Shown one piece after another: positions 45,201 through 53,466 of a stretch of 64,000 bases of DNA (within the stretch, counting starts at the first letter, position 1; each line of letters opens with the position of its first letter). This DNA is from Bacteroidales bacterium (GTDB lineage: Bacteria > Bacteroidota > Bacteroidia > Bacteroidales > ML635J-15): NCBI GenBank assembly GCA_016937855.1, contig JAFGVU010000195.1, positions 42,906-106,905 on the forward strand, in the 5' to 3' direction. The notes beneath the pieces are model-generated. The model was not told where the DNA came from. It ran no database searches and saw only the letters and a program-made list of their open reading frames with translations. The position numbers and the translations under genes were made by a program.

Positions 45201-47157
45201 TAACAGCTAATTGGAACTGTTCTTTAGTTTTACGTAAGGATTCTTCAACTTTTATTTTTACAATGGTTTTCGAGATTATTTCTGTAATAATCTGAAGAGT
45301 ATGAATCTCTTCATCTGACCAGACTCTGTAATCTTCAAAATTATCCAAACCAATAAACCCTAGAACTTTCGACTTGCTATTTAAGGACAAACTTAATAAA
45401 GTTTTAATCCCTTGATTTAAATATGACGTTTTCTCGTTTTGGGCTTCTTTTGGTAATTTGATTACATCCGGGATATAGACATAGTGCTTTTTTGCAATTT
45501 CTTTTCTCCACCACGGAAAGCTCTCTTGCCTAAATGCCTCAACGTCGGGGTATAATTCGAATTCTGATTTCTTTATATACAGATATTTACTTTTTAACAG
45601 CCCTTCATTGTTATTAATTAAATATATAATTACTCGATCTGTTTCGTATGCCTTTCCACATTTCTCAACAGCTTTAACAAGTAATTTTTCGATATTGTTA
45701 TAATCTGCATCAATAAAGTCGCTAGTAATTTCGCTTATAAGTTTTTGATTTTTTAATTGTTTACTAAGTGTGTCTTCATGTTTAATCTTTTCCGTAATAT
45801 CTCTAAATATACCTCTTGTGCCAACTAAAATATCGTTTTGCGTTTTACAATTGATATTACCTTCGACATGTACTTTTTTTCCGGATTTTGTTTTAAAAAC
45901 AGTCCTAATATTGTTCTCGCAATTTCCGTCTTTAATATTGCTAAAAATCTGCTGACAATGTATTAAACTATCTCCATCAATTATATCCCAAATTTTTATG
46001 TTTTTCAAATCGTTGTATTGATACCCCAAGGTTTTTATCCAGGCATTGTTTACAAATATTATATTTCCTTCAGTATCCACACTCTGAATTAAATCTGTAG
46101 CATTATCAACAATATCTTTATAGCTTTCATCTTTTTCCTGCAATGCCTGCTCAATATTAAGACTATCGGTAACATCAGAAATAATAAAGACTAATCCTAT
46201 TTTACCATTTATTAGATTGTTAAGTTCAACACCATTAATATTATAGGTCTTATTGCGCAAATTATCCTTAAATATAAAACTCTTACTGTTTTTACTTAGT
46301 TTATATTGAAACCAAAATGGCAAAACAATATCTGCTTGCGAACCAATATCAGCATCCGACAATCCCAATTTATCGATAGCTTTTTCGTTTATGTCAGCAA
46401 TCAGATTGTTATTATCAATTATAACAACGCTACTATCGATGTTCTCAAATAATGCCTCACTTAAGATGTCTGATGATTGTAAAACATTGGAACCCGATAA
46501 TCCAAAATATATAAGCAAACTACTAAACAGAAAAGAAAAAGGGATCGGGTCTAAATTGTAAGGAATAAATCCCATGAGATAAATGATAAACAAAAGAAAT
46601 GGAAATGAGCATGATAATATAAGCACATAAAACTGTTTTTTTGAATCGCTTCTAGATGATGCAACAATTAGTGCGATAATCCCAATAATCAAACTTAAAC
46701 TAGTATAAATTTGATTTATCCAGTAAAATACTCCTTTATTTAGTATTAAAGTTGGAAAAAATCCCGATTCATTGAGTTCGAACTGTTTGATAAAAAGATT
46801 GTGAGCAGAATTCGTAAATACAGAAATAGTTATAAAAATAGGAATCAGGTAAACTAAAGGAAAAAGCTTAGATTTGAATCCCTTGCGATATCCGGTAAAC
46901 TTAAGAACAAAAAGCAGGAAGAATATTGGAACAAATGGAATGCCAAGATATTCGAGTCTGTAAAAAACTTTCATCAGCTCGAAATTAGTTGTCGAAATCT
47001 CTAAACAATAAAACAAAATATAAGTTGCTGATGCTAAATTAAACAGCACAAAGTAATACATGTGTTTGCTTTTTCTGTTTTTAATTGAGAAGATCAAAAA
47101 CAATAACATTGCTATAAATGCAGCATAAACGGGAATTGCATAGAGATTAAATACCAT
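42226..47157 (-). CDS. Giant hybrid histidine kinase (7TM, multiple PAS/GAF, HisKA, HATPase, receiver)
   Basis: 1643 residues. N-terminal seven-helix membrane sensor (about 1-220); PAS domains at about 235-340, 340-460, 650-775 and 955-1070; GAF domains at about 485-640, 780-950 and 1085-1245. HisKA follows near 1255-1325 with the phospho-His in SHEIRTPLNGV, then the ATPase domain (NLLSNAIKFTENG, DSGIGIPIE, GGSGLGLTI) and a C-terminal receiver (LIFLDIHMPQISGYQV). Domain limits are approximate. The receiver with a free Hpt downstream fits a His-Asp-His-Asp relay ending at the LytTR protein. Confidence 0.95.
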   Translation of the reverse strand: MVFNLYAIPVYAAFIAMLLFLIFSIKNRKSKHMYYFVLFNLASATYILFYCLEISTTNFELMKVFYRLEYLGIPFVPIFFLLFVLKFTGYRKGFKSKLFPLVYLIPIFITISVFTNSAHNLFIKQFELNESGFFPTLILNKGVFYWINQIYTSLSLIIGIIALIVASSRSDSKKQFYVLILSCSFPFLLFIIYLMGFIPYNLDPIPFSFLFSSLLIYFGLSGSNVLQSSDILSEALFENIDSSVVIIDNNNLIADINEKAIDKLGLSDADIGSQADIVLPFWFQYKLSKNSKSFIFKDNLRNKTYNINGVELNNLINGKIGLVFIISDVTDSLNIEQALQEKDESYKDIVDNATDLIQSVDTEGNIIFVNNAWIKTLGYQYNDLKNIKIWDIIDGDSLIHCQQIFSNIKDGNCENNIRTVFKTKSGKKVHVEGNINCKTQNDILVGTRGIFRDITEKIKHEDTLSKQLKNQKLISEITSDFIDADYNNIEKLLVKAVEKCGKAYETDRVIIYLINNNEGLLKSKYLYIKKSEFELYPDVEAFRQESFPWWRKEIAKKHYVYIPDVIKLPKEAQNEKTSYLNQGIKTLLSLSLNSKSKVLGFIGLDNFEDYRVWSDEEIHTLQIITEIISKTIVKIKVEESLRKTKEQFQLAVNGSNDGIWDWDLSNNSLFLSDKWKTMLGYEPHEIENKIESFFSIIHADDIPKVQTYLDDYLVGKVQYYSIDFRAKHKSGHYLWIRAKGEGIRGENGKIVRMAGSHTDITREVNEKDMLLEMIQNSEILIKGSGDNFYDKITENIRKVSGAEYCAFNIYKNDQMDVRTISIAGINERIVHACSSLGIDLVDKEWTKNQELENILVNQKVYSTENLTDFTSLKTFKKPLERLIKSFNIGNTVIVRISNNQKLLGYFTLIFKKNTELRNLNLLDLYTYYIALYMERKSFIQDLRNSEIKYRELIENAGLAIAIFKNAKIVYINNMAENLFGYSFNEISTLSVTRLVEYKNQDQMKKALLSLKANENPRNFDTAGIVCKNGKVKQVEFSTVKIVWENSDAVLVFAKDVSEDLESKQRLKLKEKLLLAVARSTDELLKTTEVLDASKTVVRLLGEATNVDRVYIFQNNFDDAGNPLKTSSQRIEWNSGVSEPQIDNPELMNIPFELIHDFITPLENNRPFMSIVSEMQDTETKRILESQDILSVLVMPLFVENKFWGFVGFDDCKEHKVWSNDEFSIIQSFAGTLAAAIERKALISKLQQSVKDAQKANAAKSEFLANMSHEIRTPLNGVIGFTELLINTKLNENQNKFAKTINNSANALLALINDILDFSKIEAGKLELNKEWVNLKDLISNIFDIVKLPADEKQLKLICNYKNDAPIMVFSDELRMRQIFLNLLSNAIKFTENGFVEIDIEVIKIITKSKNTFKITIKDSGIGIPIELQANILDSFTQADASITKKYGGSGLGLTIVNRILNTMESKLEFVSIKDKGSEFYFNLDLEVKDNDFVVKTPINEIEAQLGKNANDKEYVANAETLKVLIVEDNETNMLLTKHIIQTLIKNAIIIEATGGQEGIDMFQESNPDLIFLDIHMPQISGYQVAEEIRKMENGKVVPIIAISAGTLSDEKEKCIKAGMNDFITKPASISIIQKVVEKYLGKI

Positions 47158-47261
47158 TAGGAGCCGTATTAGTTCACATTTGTTGTCGATATTAAAATAC
47201 GTATTTATTTTTAAAATGTTGCTCTTATTTTAGATATTTTTAGAAGATGTTAGAAATCAAG

Positions 47262-48191
47262 TTAGTTGTAGATTGTAAAAAATTCCATTGCGAGAGCCAG
47301 TGAGCAGTGTAAAACTATTCCTATTCCAATATTTTTCTGGTTTATTACAATTATCCCAAGTAAATATGCACCAAAAAATGAACTAATTGTTTCGGGCAAT
47401 GGTTTTCCAAAATGAATTGCTGCATACAAACAGGCAACAGGTAAAATCGCACGGGGTCCCAATAATTTAACAAACCCAAAAATCATTATTCCTCGAAAAA
47501 ACAATTCGATCATTGCAAAATCAAACATGTATGCAAACTCAAAAATTGAGGCTGCTAACCAATGGGGAATAGAGACTTCGTTTGCAAATGCTTTATGCGA
47601 GGTGCGTTCCAAGATCGGATAATATTCCGAAACGGAATCAAATCTACTTCCAATAAAAGCAATTATTACTGCAATAATGCTCAATTGCGAAGCTATTTTT
47701 AGATTAAAATTCTTAAAACTAAAGCCGTAAAATGGAATTTCTTTATTCCTGTCAAATATTAGATAAATTAAAACAAGTGGTAGTAATAATGTAAAAATAC
47801 CACTCAAATTATTTGCTGTATAATAGTAAAATCGTTTTGCAGGATAAGGCATGCTGAATTGAATGCCATTATAACCAAAATAGCCAATGTATAAACTAAC
47901 GGTAGCAATTGCAATAAAACTCTTTAACCAAAACTCTAGATTTAAAATAACTTTTGTGGTTTTGTGGGTTTTTAAGATAATTATCACACCAAAATATGCT
48001 ATCGAGAAGGCAATAAAATTGATTATATAAATGTAATTACTAAAAACGTATTTGTCAGCAAATTTGGAATATAATCCAAACTGATATTCGAGAAAAATAA
48101 TAAAAGCTGTAAATGTTAAAACTTTTGAATAAAGTTTAAAATCGAAGTCATCCTTGATAAATGACAATGTAGAGGTAATTATTTTTTTCAC
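47262..48191 (-). CDS. CPBP-family (CAAX/Abi) intramembrane protease
   Basis: 309 residues with about eight membrane helices. The C-terminal part shows the CPBP motifs: IELFFRGIMIFGF (E-xxx-R form), CLYAAIHFGKPLPETISSFFGAYLLGII, and VLHCSLALAMEFF with the third-motif histidine. The first motif has a single Glu before xxxR where EExxxR is usual (IELFFR). Bacterial members often process peptides or protect against bacteriocins. Substrate unknown. Starts 6 bases after dacB. Confidence 0.85.
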   Translation of the reverse strand: MKKIITSTLSFIKDDFDFKLYSKVLTFTAFIIFLEYQFGLYSKFADKYVFSNYIYIINFIAFSIAYFGVIIILKTHKTTKVILNLEFWLKSFIAIATVSLYIGYFGYNGIQFSMPYPAKRFYYYTANNLSGIFTLLLPLVLIYLIFDRNKEIPFYGFSFKNFNLKIASQLSIIAVIIAFIGSRFDSVSEYYPILERTSHKAFANEVSIPHWLAASIFEFAYMFDFAMIELFFRGIMIFGFVKLLGPRAILPVACLYAAIHFGKPLPETISSFFGAYLLGIIVINQKNIGIGIVLHCSLALAMEFFTIYN

Positions 48192-48197
48192 GATATA

Positions 48198-49640
48198 CTA
48201 TTCTGTTTCAGCAATTTTGTTAAAAAAATCTTCGAAGATTCTTCTCATACCCCAGTTATTGCACGAGTAATTATTTGCGATAAAACAAAAGACAATTTCT
48301 TCGCCTTTTGCATTTAGAATGTATCCACCATAAGCCCTTACTCTTGTCATGCTACCACTTTTTGCATGTAAGCGATTTTGAGCTTTTGTTCCTATGCAAT
48401 ATCTCGATAGTGTTCCACTTGTTCCGGCAACAGGCAAGGTAGAATAAAACGAATCTCCAACAGCTGAATTTTGACGCATGTATTTTAACCATTGTGTCAT
48501 TTGTTTTGCTGTTAAGGAATTAAAGTGGCTCAAACCACATGCATCCTCTATGTTTAAACCGTCGATTTCGATAGATTTTGATGATAGATGATTTTTAACA
48601 GCATCTGCGTATGTTTTATTTTGCTTTTTTGAAATGTGAAACGATAGCATTTCAGCATATAAATTAAAACTCTTTAAGTTGGTAACTGTTGCAATCTCAA
48701 GTAAAGTCGGAGAGTATTCGGTATAAATAATTTTACGTTCAATTTCCTTATCAAATTTAAAGATACTACTTGTATTTCCATTAATTTCTATACCCGAAAC
48801 ACTTAACTGTTTTCTGAAAACATTTGCGAGATATAGCTCAGGTTCAGGCATTGATCCTTTAATTGAAAAATCAGCTTTTTTCCATGGTAATGTGCCTCTT
48901 ATCTCTCTTTGGTTTTTAGTGTCTCCAAAAAATATGAAAGATTCATCCCAAGTAGTTGAAGATGATAAAACTTCATTTTTGAATTCGAGATTAAGGTCAT
49001 CAGGTTCTATTTTTGTAATTGTTGTAGGGCTTCCATCAGTATTGCCGGTTTTAAAATGAACAAAGTATAAATTATCCATATAACACAGCGAAGAGCCTTG
49101 GTTTCCATAATAATTTGCAAGGTCTTCCCATATCCATGTGTCAGGGATGTTTATTTTATTAAAATATGAAGCATCTGCGATAATATTGCCATCGATTTTT
49201 GTTATGCCGGCTTCTTTTATTTTATTAACCCAGTTAACTATCATATCCCCATTTGCATTGTATGTTGAAGTAAAGTTTGATGACCCTAATGCCGGATCAC
49301 CATAACCTATGATATACAAATCGCCTTTTAATGTTCCATCGATTTCGATATTACCCGAATAAGCAATCTCGGTTTTAAACTTGTAATCTGTTCCAAACAA
49401 CTCTAAGGCAATACTTGTAGGTAGTATTTTAAAAACAGAGGCAGGAACCAAGCTTAATTCAGAATTGTGATTAAATATCACTTCTCCGGTGGTTAAGTTT
49501 TCGGCGTAAATACCTAAACCTGCATTTTTAAGTTCTGGCATACTTGTTAAATCGCCTAGCAATTTGCTATATGATTTTTCTTGAGCAGAAACCGAACCCA
49601 ATGCAAAAACTAAACATAGTGTTAGTAATATATTTTTCAT
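48198..49640 (-). CDS. dacB: D-alanyl-D-alanine carboxypeptidase/endopeptidase (PBP4, DacB type)
   Basis: 480 residues with a signal peptide (cleaved near VSAQ). The three active-site motifs of class C penicillin-binding proteins are present: SVFK (S68, K71), SFN (KSFNLYAEML) and KSG (K427-G429, HAKSGSM). The large insertion between SxxK and SxN is typical of PBP4. It trims or cleaves peptidoglycan cross-links in the periplasm. The SxN motif is SFN where SDN is usual. Confidence 0.93.
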   Translation of the reverse strand: MKNILLTLCLVFALGSVSAQEKSYSKLLGDLTSMPELKNAGLGIYAENLTTGEVIFNHNSELSLVPASVFKILPTSIALELFGTDYKFKTEIAYSGNIEIDGTLKGDLYIIGYGDPALGSSNFTSTYNANGDMIVNWVNKIKEAGITKIDGNIIADASYFNKINIPDTWIWEDLANYYGNQGSSLCYMDNLYFVHFKTGNTDGSPTTITKIEPDDLNLEFKNEVLSSSTTWDESFIFFGDTKNQREIRGTLPWKKADFSIKGSMPEPELYLANVFRKQLSVSGIEINGNTSSIFKFDKEIERKIIYTEYSPTLLEIATVTNLKSFNLYAEMLSFHISKKQNKTYADAVKNHLSSKSIEIDGLNIEDACGLSHFNSLTAKQMTQWLKYMRQNSAVGDSFYSTLPVAGTSGTLSRYCIGTKAQNRLHAKSGSMTRVRAYGGYILNAKGEEIVFCFIANNYSCNNWGMRRIFEDFFNKIAETE

Positions 49641-49762
49641 ATTGTTAGTTTATTTTTTCTGTTCAAAAATACAAAAAAAGCTTAATTGCCTGACAAAATT
49701 TGAGGTTTTAACGAAAACTCACAATCCATTCATAAAAATTCTCTAGTTTTACACGTATTATT

Positions 49763-49770
49763 TATCTTTG
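49763..49770 (+). promoter_or_regulatory. Putative -7 element of mtnA
   Basis: TATCTTTG fits TAnnTTTG and ends 25 bases before the mtnA ATG. No -33 TTG at the right spacing. Confidence 0.4.
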
Positions 49771-49795
49771 TGAAATCAGATTTAAAAAGATTTTT

Positions 49796-50836
49796 ATGAA
49801 AGTAAACGGACAGCATTTTCGAGCAATTTGGATGGAAAAAGAAATTGTTTGCATGATTGAACAAAATAAATTGCCATTTGAGTTTGAGGTTCATAGATGT
49901 AAAACACTTGACGAGACTTGTTTTGCAATTAAAACCATGATTACACGAGGAGCAGGATCTATTGGAGCTGCAGGCGGATATGGAATGCTTCAGACAATTT
50001 ATTCTTCTGACCAAAACAATTTGTTGAATAATTTGCACAAAGCAAAACAAAAAATAGACTCAACCCGACCAACGGCAGTAAACTTATCGTATGCAACTAA
50101 TAGAGTTTTGCAAGCTGCAAAAGTATCACGAGATTTTGCTATTAGCGAGGCTTTTGCAGTTGGCGACGAGTGTGCAGAACATGGAAGACTAATTGGTGTA
50201 CACGGAAACGAATTAATAAAAAATGGAGCAAATATTGAGACACATTGTAATGCAGGTTGGCTGGCGTTAGTTGATTACGGTTCGGCACTTGCTCCAATTT
50301 ACGAAGCATTTAATTCCGGGAAAAATATTTTTGTTTATGTGGATGAAACCCGTCCGCGTTCGCAAGGTGCACGATTAACTGCTTGGGAGCTAAACCAACA
50401 TGGCGTTCCACATGCAATTATTCCCGATAATGCCGGTGCACACTATATGTCGCAAAAGAAAATAGATTTGATGATTGTTGGGGCAGATAGAATTGCAGCA
50501 AATGGAGATACCGCAAATAAAATTGGAACTCTAGAAAAAGCTATCGCTGCTAAGTATTATAACATACCATTTTATGTTGCTGCTCCAACTAGTACAATTG
50601 ACTTAAACACTTCAGATGGAAACCTTATACAAATAGAAGAAAGAGGAGAGGAGGAAGTTACTTTTTTTACCGGATTGAATAACAATAGTGAACTAACCGA
50701 AATTCAAATTGCCAGTCCCGGTTCAAAAGCTTTGAATCCTGCTTTTGATGTTACTCCGGCAAATTTGATTACTGGTATAATTACCGAAAAAGGAATCATC
50801 AAACCAAGTTTGGAATCAATTAAAAAACTTTTTTAA
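49796..50836 (+). CDS. mtnA: S-methyl-5-thioribose-1-phosphate isomerase family protein
   Basis: 346 residues, normal for MtnA. Motifs: TRGAGSIGAAGGYGM, STRPTAVNLSYATNRV, IETHCNAGWLA (conserved Cys), VDETRPRSQGARLTAWEL, VGADRIAANGDTANKIGT (conserved Asp) and YVAAPTSTID. It converts aldose-1-phosphates such as 5-methylthioribose-1-P to the ketose. The first motif reads RGAGSIGAA where RGAPAIGVA is usual. With the adjacent aldolase it may act on 5-deoxyribose-1-P (see findings). Confidence 0.9.
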   Translation: MKVNGQHFRAIWMEKEIVCMIEQNKLPFEFEVHRCKTLDETCFAIKTMITRGAGSIGAAGGYGMLQTIYSSDQNNLLNNLHKAKQKIDSTRPTAVNLSYATNRVLQAAKVSRDFAISEAFAVGDECAEHGRLIGVHGNELIKNGANIETHCNAGWLALVDYGSALAPIYEAFNSGKNIFVYVDETRPRSQGARLTAWELNQHGVPHAIIPDNAGAHYMSQKKIDLMIVGADRIAANGDTANKIGTLEKAIAAKYYNIPFYVAAPTSTIDLNTSDGNLIQIEERGEEEVTFFTGLNNNSELTEIQIASPGSKALNPAFDVTPANLITGIITEKGIIKPSLESIKKLF

Positions 50837-51472
50837 ATGAATAATATATTTAAGACAGAGCGAAAAGCCGTTGCAAAAACTATGCGACGACTGTATAAAC
50901 AAAATTTAACAACTTCTAGTGGCGGAAATGTTAGTGCCAGAAATAAAGATGGTTATGTTTTTATCACTGCAAGTCAAACCGATAAATCATGTATAAAATG
51001 GCAGGAAATTATTGTTTTTGACGCGAACCACAATAACCTAACTCCTGAGCTTAGACCAAGTATGGAGTATAATATGCATTTGGAAATATACACGCAGCGT
51101 AATGATGTTTTTGCAATAGTCCATTCTCATCCAATTTATGCATCAACTTTTGCAGTTACTGATATCAACTTAAAGAGTTCGCTAACAGGCGAAGCTCGAT
51201 TTGTGCTTGGCGAAGTCGCGATTACAGATTACAAGCTAATGGGAACAACTGATTTGGCAATAGTTTGTGCAAACTCTCTAAGAAATTCAGATGTTGCGAT
51301 TATGAAAAATCATGGAGCAATTTGTGTGGGAAAAAACTTATTCGAAGCCTTTGACAGAATGGAAGTTCTAGAATTTACTGCTCAGTTAAACTTTAATGCC
51401 ATTATGCTAAAGAAGTGTAATTGTCTGAATGATAGCGAGTTAGAGCAAATCGATAAGCTAAAGGTTCAGTAG
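50837..51472 (+). CDS. Class II aldolase/adducin-family protein
   Basis: 211 residues, starting on the base after the mtnA stop, so translationally coupled. It carries TSSGGNVSARNKDGYVFITAS, PSMEYNMHLEIYTQR, the metal-binding AIVHSHPIYASTF (HxH) and KNHGAICVGKNLFEAFDRMEVLEFTAQL. These fit fuculose-phosphate-aldolase-like enzymes more than MtnB dehydratase, whose HTHSVNATVLS motif is absent. Reaction is probably cleavage of a 1-phosphoketose to DHAP and an aldehyde. Confidence 0.85.
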   Translation: MNNIFKTERKAVAKTMRRLYKQNLTTSSGGNVSARNKDGYVFITASQTDKSCIKWQEIIVFDANHNNLTPELRPSMEYNMHLEIYTQRNDVFAIVHSHPIYASTFAVTDINLKSSLTGEARFVLGEVAITDYKLMGTTDLAIVCANSLRNSDVAIMKNHGAICVGKNLFEAFDRMEVLEFTAQLNFNAIMLKKCNCLNDSELEQIDKLKVQ

Positions 51473-51508
51473 CCCTAAAATAGAAAATATCACTAATGTT
51501 GAATTATT

Positions 51509-52354
51509 TTACAATCTTACAAATTCATAATTCATGTTTTCGGAATCGACATTTAGAATCAGATATCCTGCATTGTCATAACCATCTTTTAATGCATCGA
51601 GGATAAGATATTTTGTAGAGCCAAAAGTTTGTTCGTCCTGCAAATGATCGTGTCCGTTTATTACTAAATCAACATTATATCTTGCAAACAAATCGAGCAA
51701 ATAGACAACTTCTTCAACTAAAGGATTTGCGCTAGTTGTACGCCTGCTTCTGAGATTATTAACATGGCTCAAAATCGTAATATTTCGACAATTCTGAGAT
51801 TCATTTTTAAGTAGGTCTTCAAGCCAATCAATTTGTGATTTTCCAAAAGTACCTCCTCCACTGTCCAGACAAATATATAGGTCTTTTGCGCTATTTGTTT
51901 GTACGGTAAAATAATAAGTTGACGACCCAAAATATTCATAAAAAGTTTTCCAACCGTCAAAATACAAATCGTGATTTCCAATCATGAGGAAAAGTGGCTT
52001 TACTATATCCTGTATAGAATCTCGAAAAATATCATAATCTTCCTTTTTACCGCTTACAATATCTCCGATTATAGCAAAAGCAACGAAATCTTCAGAATTA
52101 AATTTCGACTTTACAATCGAAAAATTCTTAGTCCCTCCAATATGAACATCAGAAGCCAAAATAATTCTATAATTATCAGCGTTAATAGTTATATTCTCGA
52201 ATGAATTGTTTGAATTCCACTGAACTGATTGCGCAAATCGTTCCTCGACTCTATCGGTAGAACGTATTAGTCCGCTAAAATCGACATCATAAGAACAGGA
52301 AAATGCAGCATAAACTAACAATATCGCTAATATGTATTTTATTCTATCTCCCAT
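51509..52354 (-). CDS. Metallophosphoesterase lipoprotein
   Basis: 281 residues with a lipoprotein-type signal (lipobox AFSC near residue 20). All calcineurin-like motifs are present: DVHIGG, GDIVSGKKED, GNHDLYF, SHVNN and NGHDH. The enzyme is expected at the cell envelope and its substrate is unknown. It overlaps the upstream outer-membrane-like gene by 16 bases, so the two are co-translated and may act together. Confidence 0.9.
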   Translation of the reverse strand: MGDRIKYILAILLVYAAFSCSYDVDFSGLIRSTDRVEERFAQSVQWNSNNSFENITINADNYRIILASDVHIGGTKNFSIVKSKFNSEDFVAFAIIGDIVSGKKEDYDIFRDSIQDIVKPLFLMIGNHDLYFDGWKTFYEYFGSSTYYFTVQTNSAKDLYICLDSGGGTFGKSQIDWLEDLLKNESQNCRNITILSHVNNLRSRRTTSANPLVEEVVYLLDLFARYNVDLVINGHDHLQDEQTFGSTKYLILDALKDGYDNAGYLILNVDSENMNYEFVRL

Positions 52355-53064
52355 ATTACTCCTGTTCTAAAAAACATTCCAAAATAATTAACTCTAATAT
52401 TATTAAATCCTGCAGTTTGATAGTTGTAGTCGATAAATAAATTTAATCCTGCATCTTCAAATTTATAATACACACCGATATTAAAAAATGGGTTAGTTTC
52501 CTGCTCAATAATAAACCAATCAAAATTTGTAATAGACACATATCCACCTATCGGATGTTGATTACTTGTTATATAATAACGAAGCATATACATTAGATTT
52601 GGAGACTCCCACAATACTGTATTTTCAGTGTTTGATAGATAATCAGCTGTTCCGTTTCTGAATTTGTATGCTCTAAAATTGTTTCCTAGTCTAAATTCCC
52701 AATTTTTAATACGATAACTAATTTGCAAAGCAAAGTTCTGCTCTGTAATAAGCTGAGTTGAGGGTCGAAACAGATACACAAATCCAATCTTATAATTTGA
52801 TGATTTGATGCAATTTTCATAATTCAATGATGTCTTGATTGCATTAAAAGCTCTAACATCTCTATTAGTTATGTTGATGTCAATTGCATAATCTGCCGAA
52901 AATACTTTATACTTTGCATTTGCATAAACCCCTGATGACAAAAATAATGGGTTCTCCAAAGGATTTGTTCCTCCGCCAATAAAAGCTCCTGCTTTAAATT
53001 GTGAAAATGCACAAAAGCAGTTTATAATAAAAAATATGAATATTAGTATTAGTTTGTTTTTCAT
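52339..53064 (-). CDS. Probable outer-membrane beta-barrel protein
   Basis: The ATG at 53064 starts a signal peptide (MKNKLILIFIFFIINCFCAFSQ), preferred to the track start. About 241 residues of alternating polar/aromatic strands (SADYAIDINIT, FALQISYRIKNWEFRLGNNFRAY, LNLFIDYNYQTAGF) ending in FFRTGVIWEIE. This is consistent with an 8-12-strand barrel. Exact family not recognised. Confidence 0.65.
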   Translation of the reverse strand: MKNKLILIFIFFIINCFCAFSQFKAGAFIGGGTNPLENPLFLSSGVYANAKYKVFSADYAIDINITNRDVRAFNAIKTSLNYENCIKSSNYKIGFVYLFRPSTQLITEQNFALQISYRIKNWEFRLGNNFRAYKFRNGTADYLSNTENTVLWESPNLMYMLRYYITSNQHPIGGYVSITNFDWFIIEQETNPFFNIGVYYKFEDAGLNLFIDYNYQTAGFNNIRVNYFGMFFRTGVIWEIE

Positions 53065-53195
53065 GTTATGTATTAGTATTAACAAAAATAAGTAATAAAA
53101 ATGAATTCGCAAATAACATTGGTGATGAAATTCTGCAATATGTTAATTTCTCGATTAGCGGATCTATATTTTAAGTGTTATCCGTATTTGGATTT

Positions 53196-53396
53196 AACCA
53201 GCATTATGCATTAGAACCGTAACGAAGTGAAGCTCAGCGCAGCTAAAATCTATTACGACAGTAAATCCCTTTGAAATCAACTGTTTTACTGTGCCTCCCT
53301 CAATAACCGTATTGGTAAGTACGCTTATCTTACGAAACACTTGATTTCTGTGGGATTTACTGCCTCATCACGAAATCCTAACACATAATGCGGGTT
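53196..53396. repeat. Terminal-inverted-repeat element, family A, copy 1 (201 bases)
   Basis: Left end AACCAGCATTATGCATTAG and right end CCTAACACATAATGCGGGTT are near-perfect inverted repeats. Internal arms CAGTAAATCCC (53259-53269) and GGGATTTACTG (53352-53362) pair perfectly, as do GAAATCAA (53273) and TTGATTTC (53341). No coding frame is evident. It lies between the divergent outer-membrane gene and aat. A second full copy is at 60322-60488. Confidence 0.85.
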
Positions 53397-53466
53397 AAAA
53401 GATTGGAGCATTAATAATTCATGAATTATACAGGCGATGTTTTCCTAAATTTCCTAAATTTGTCTG

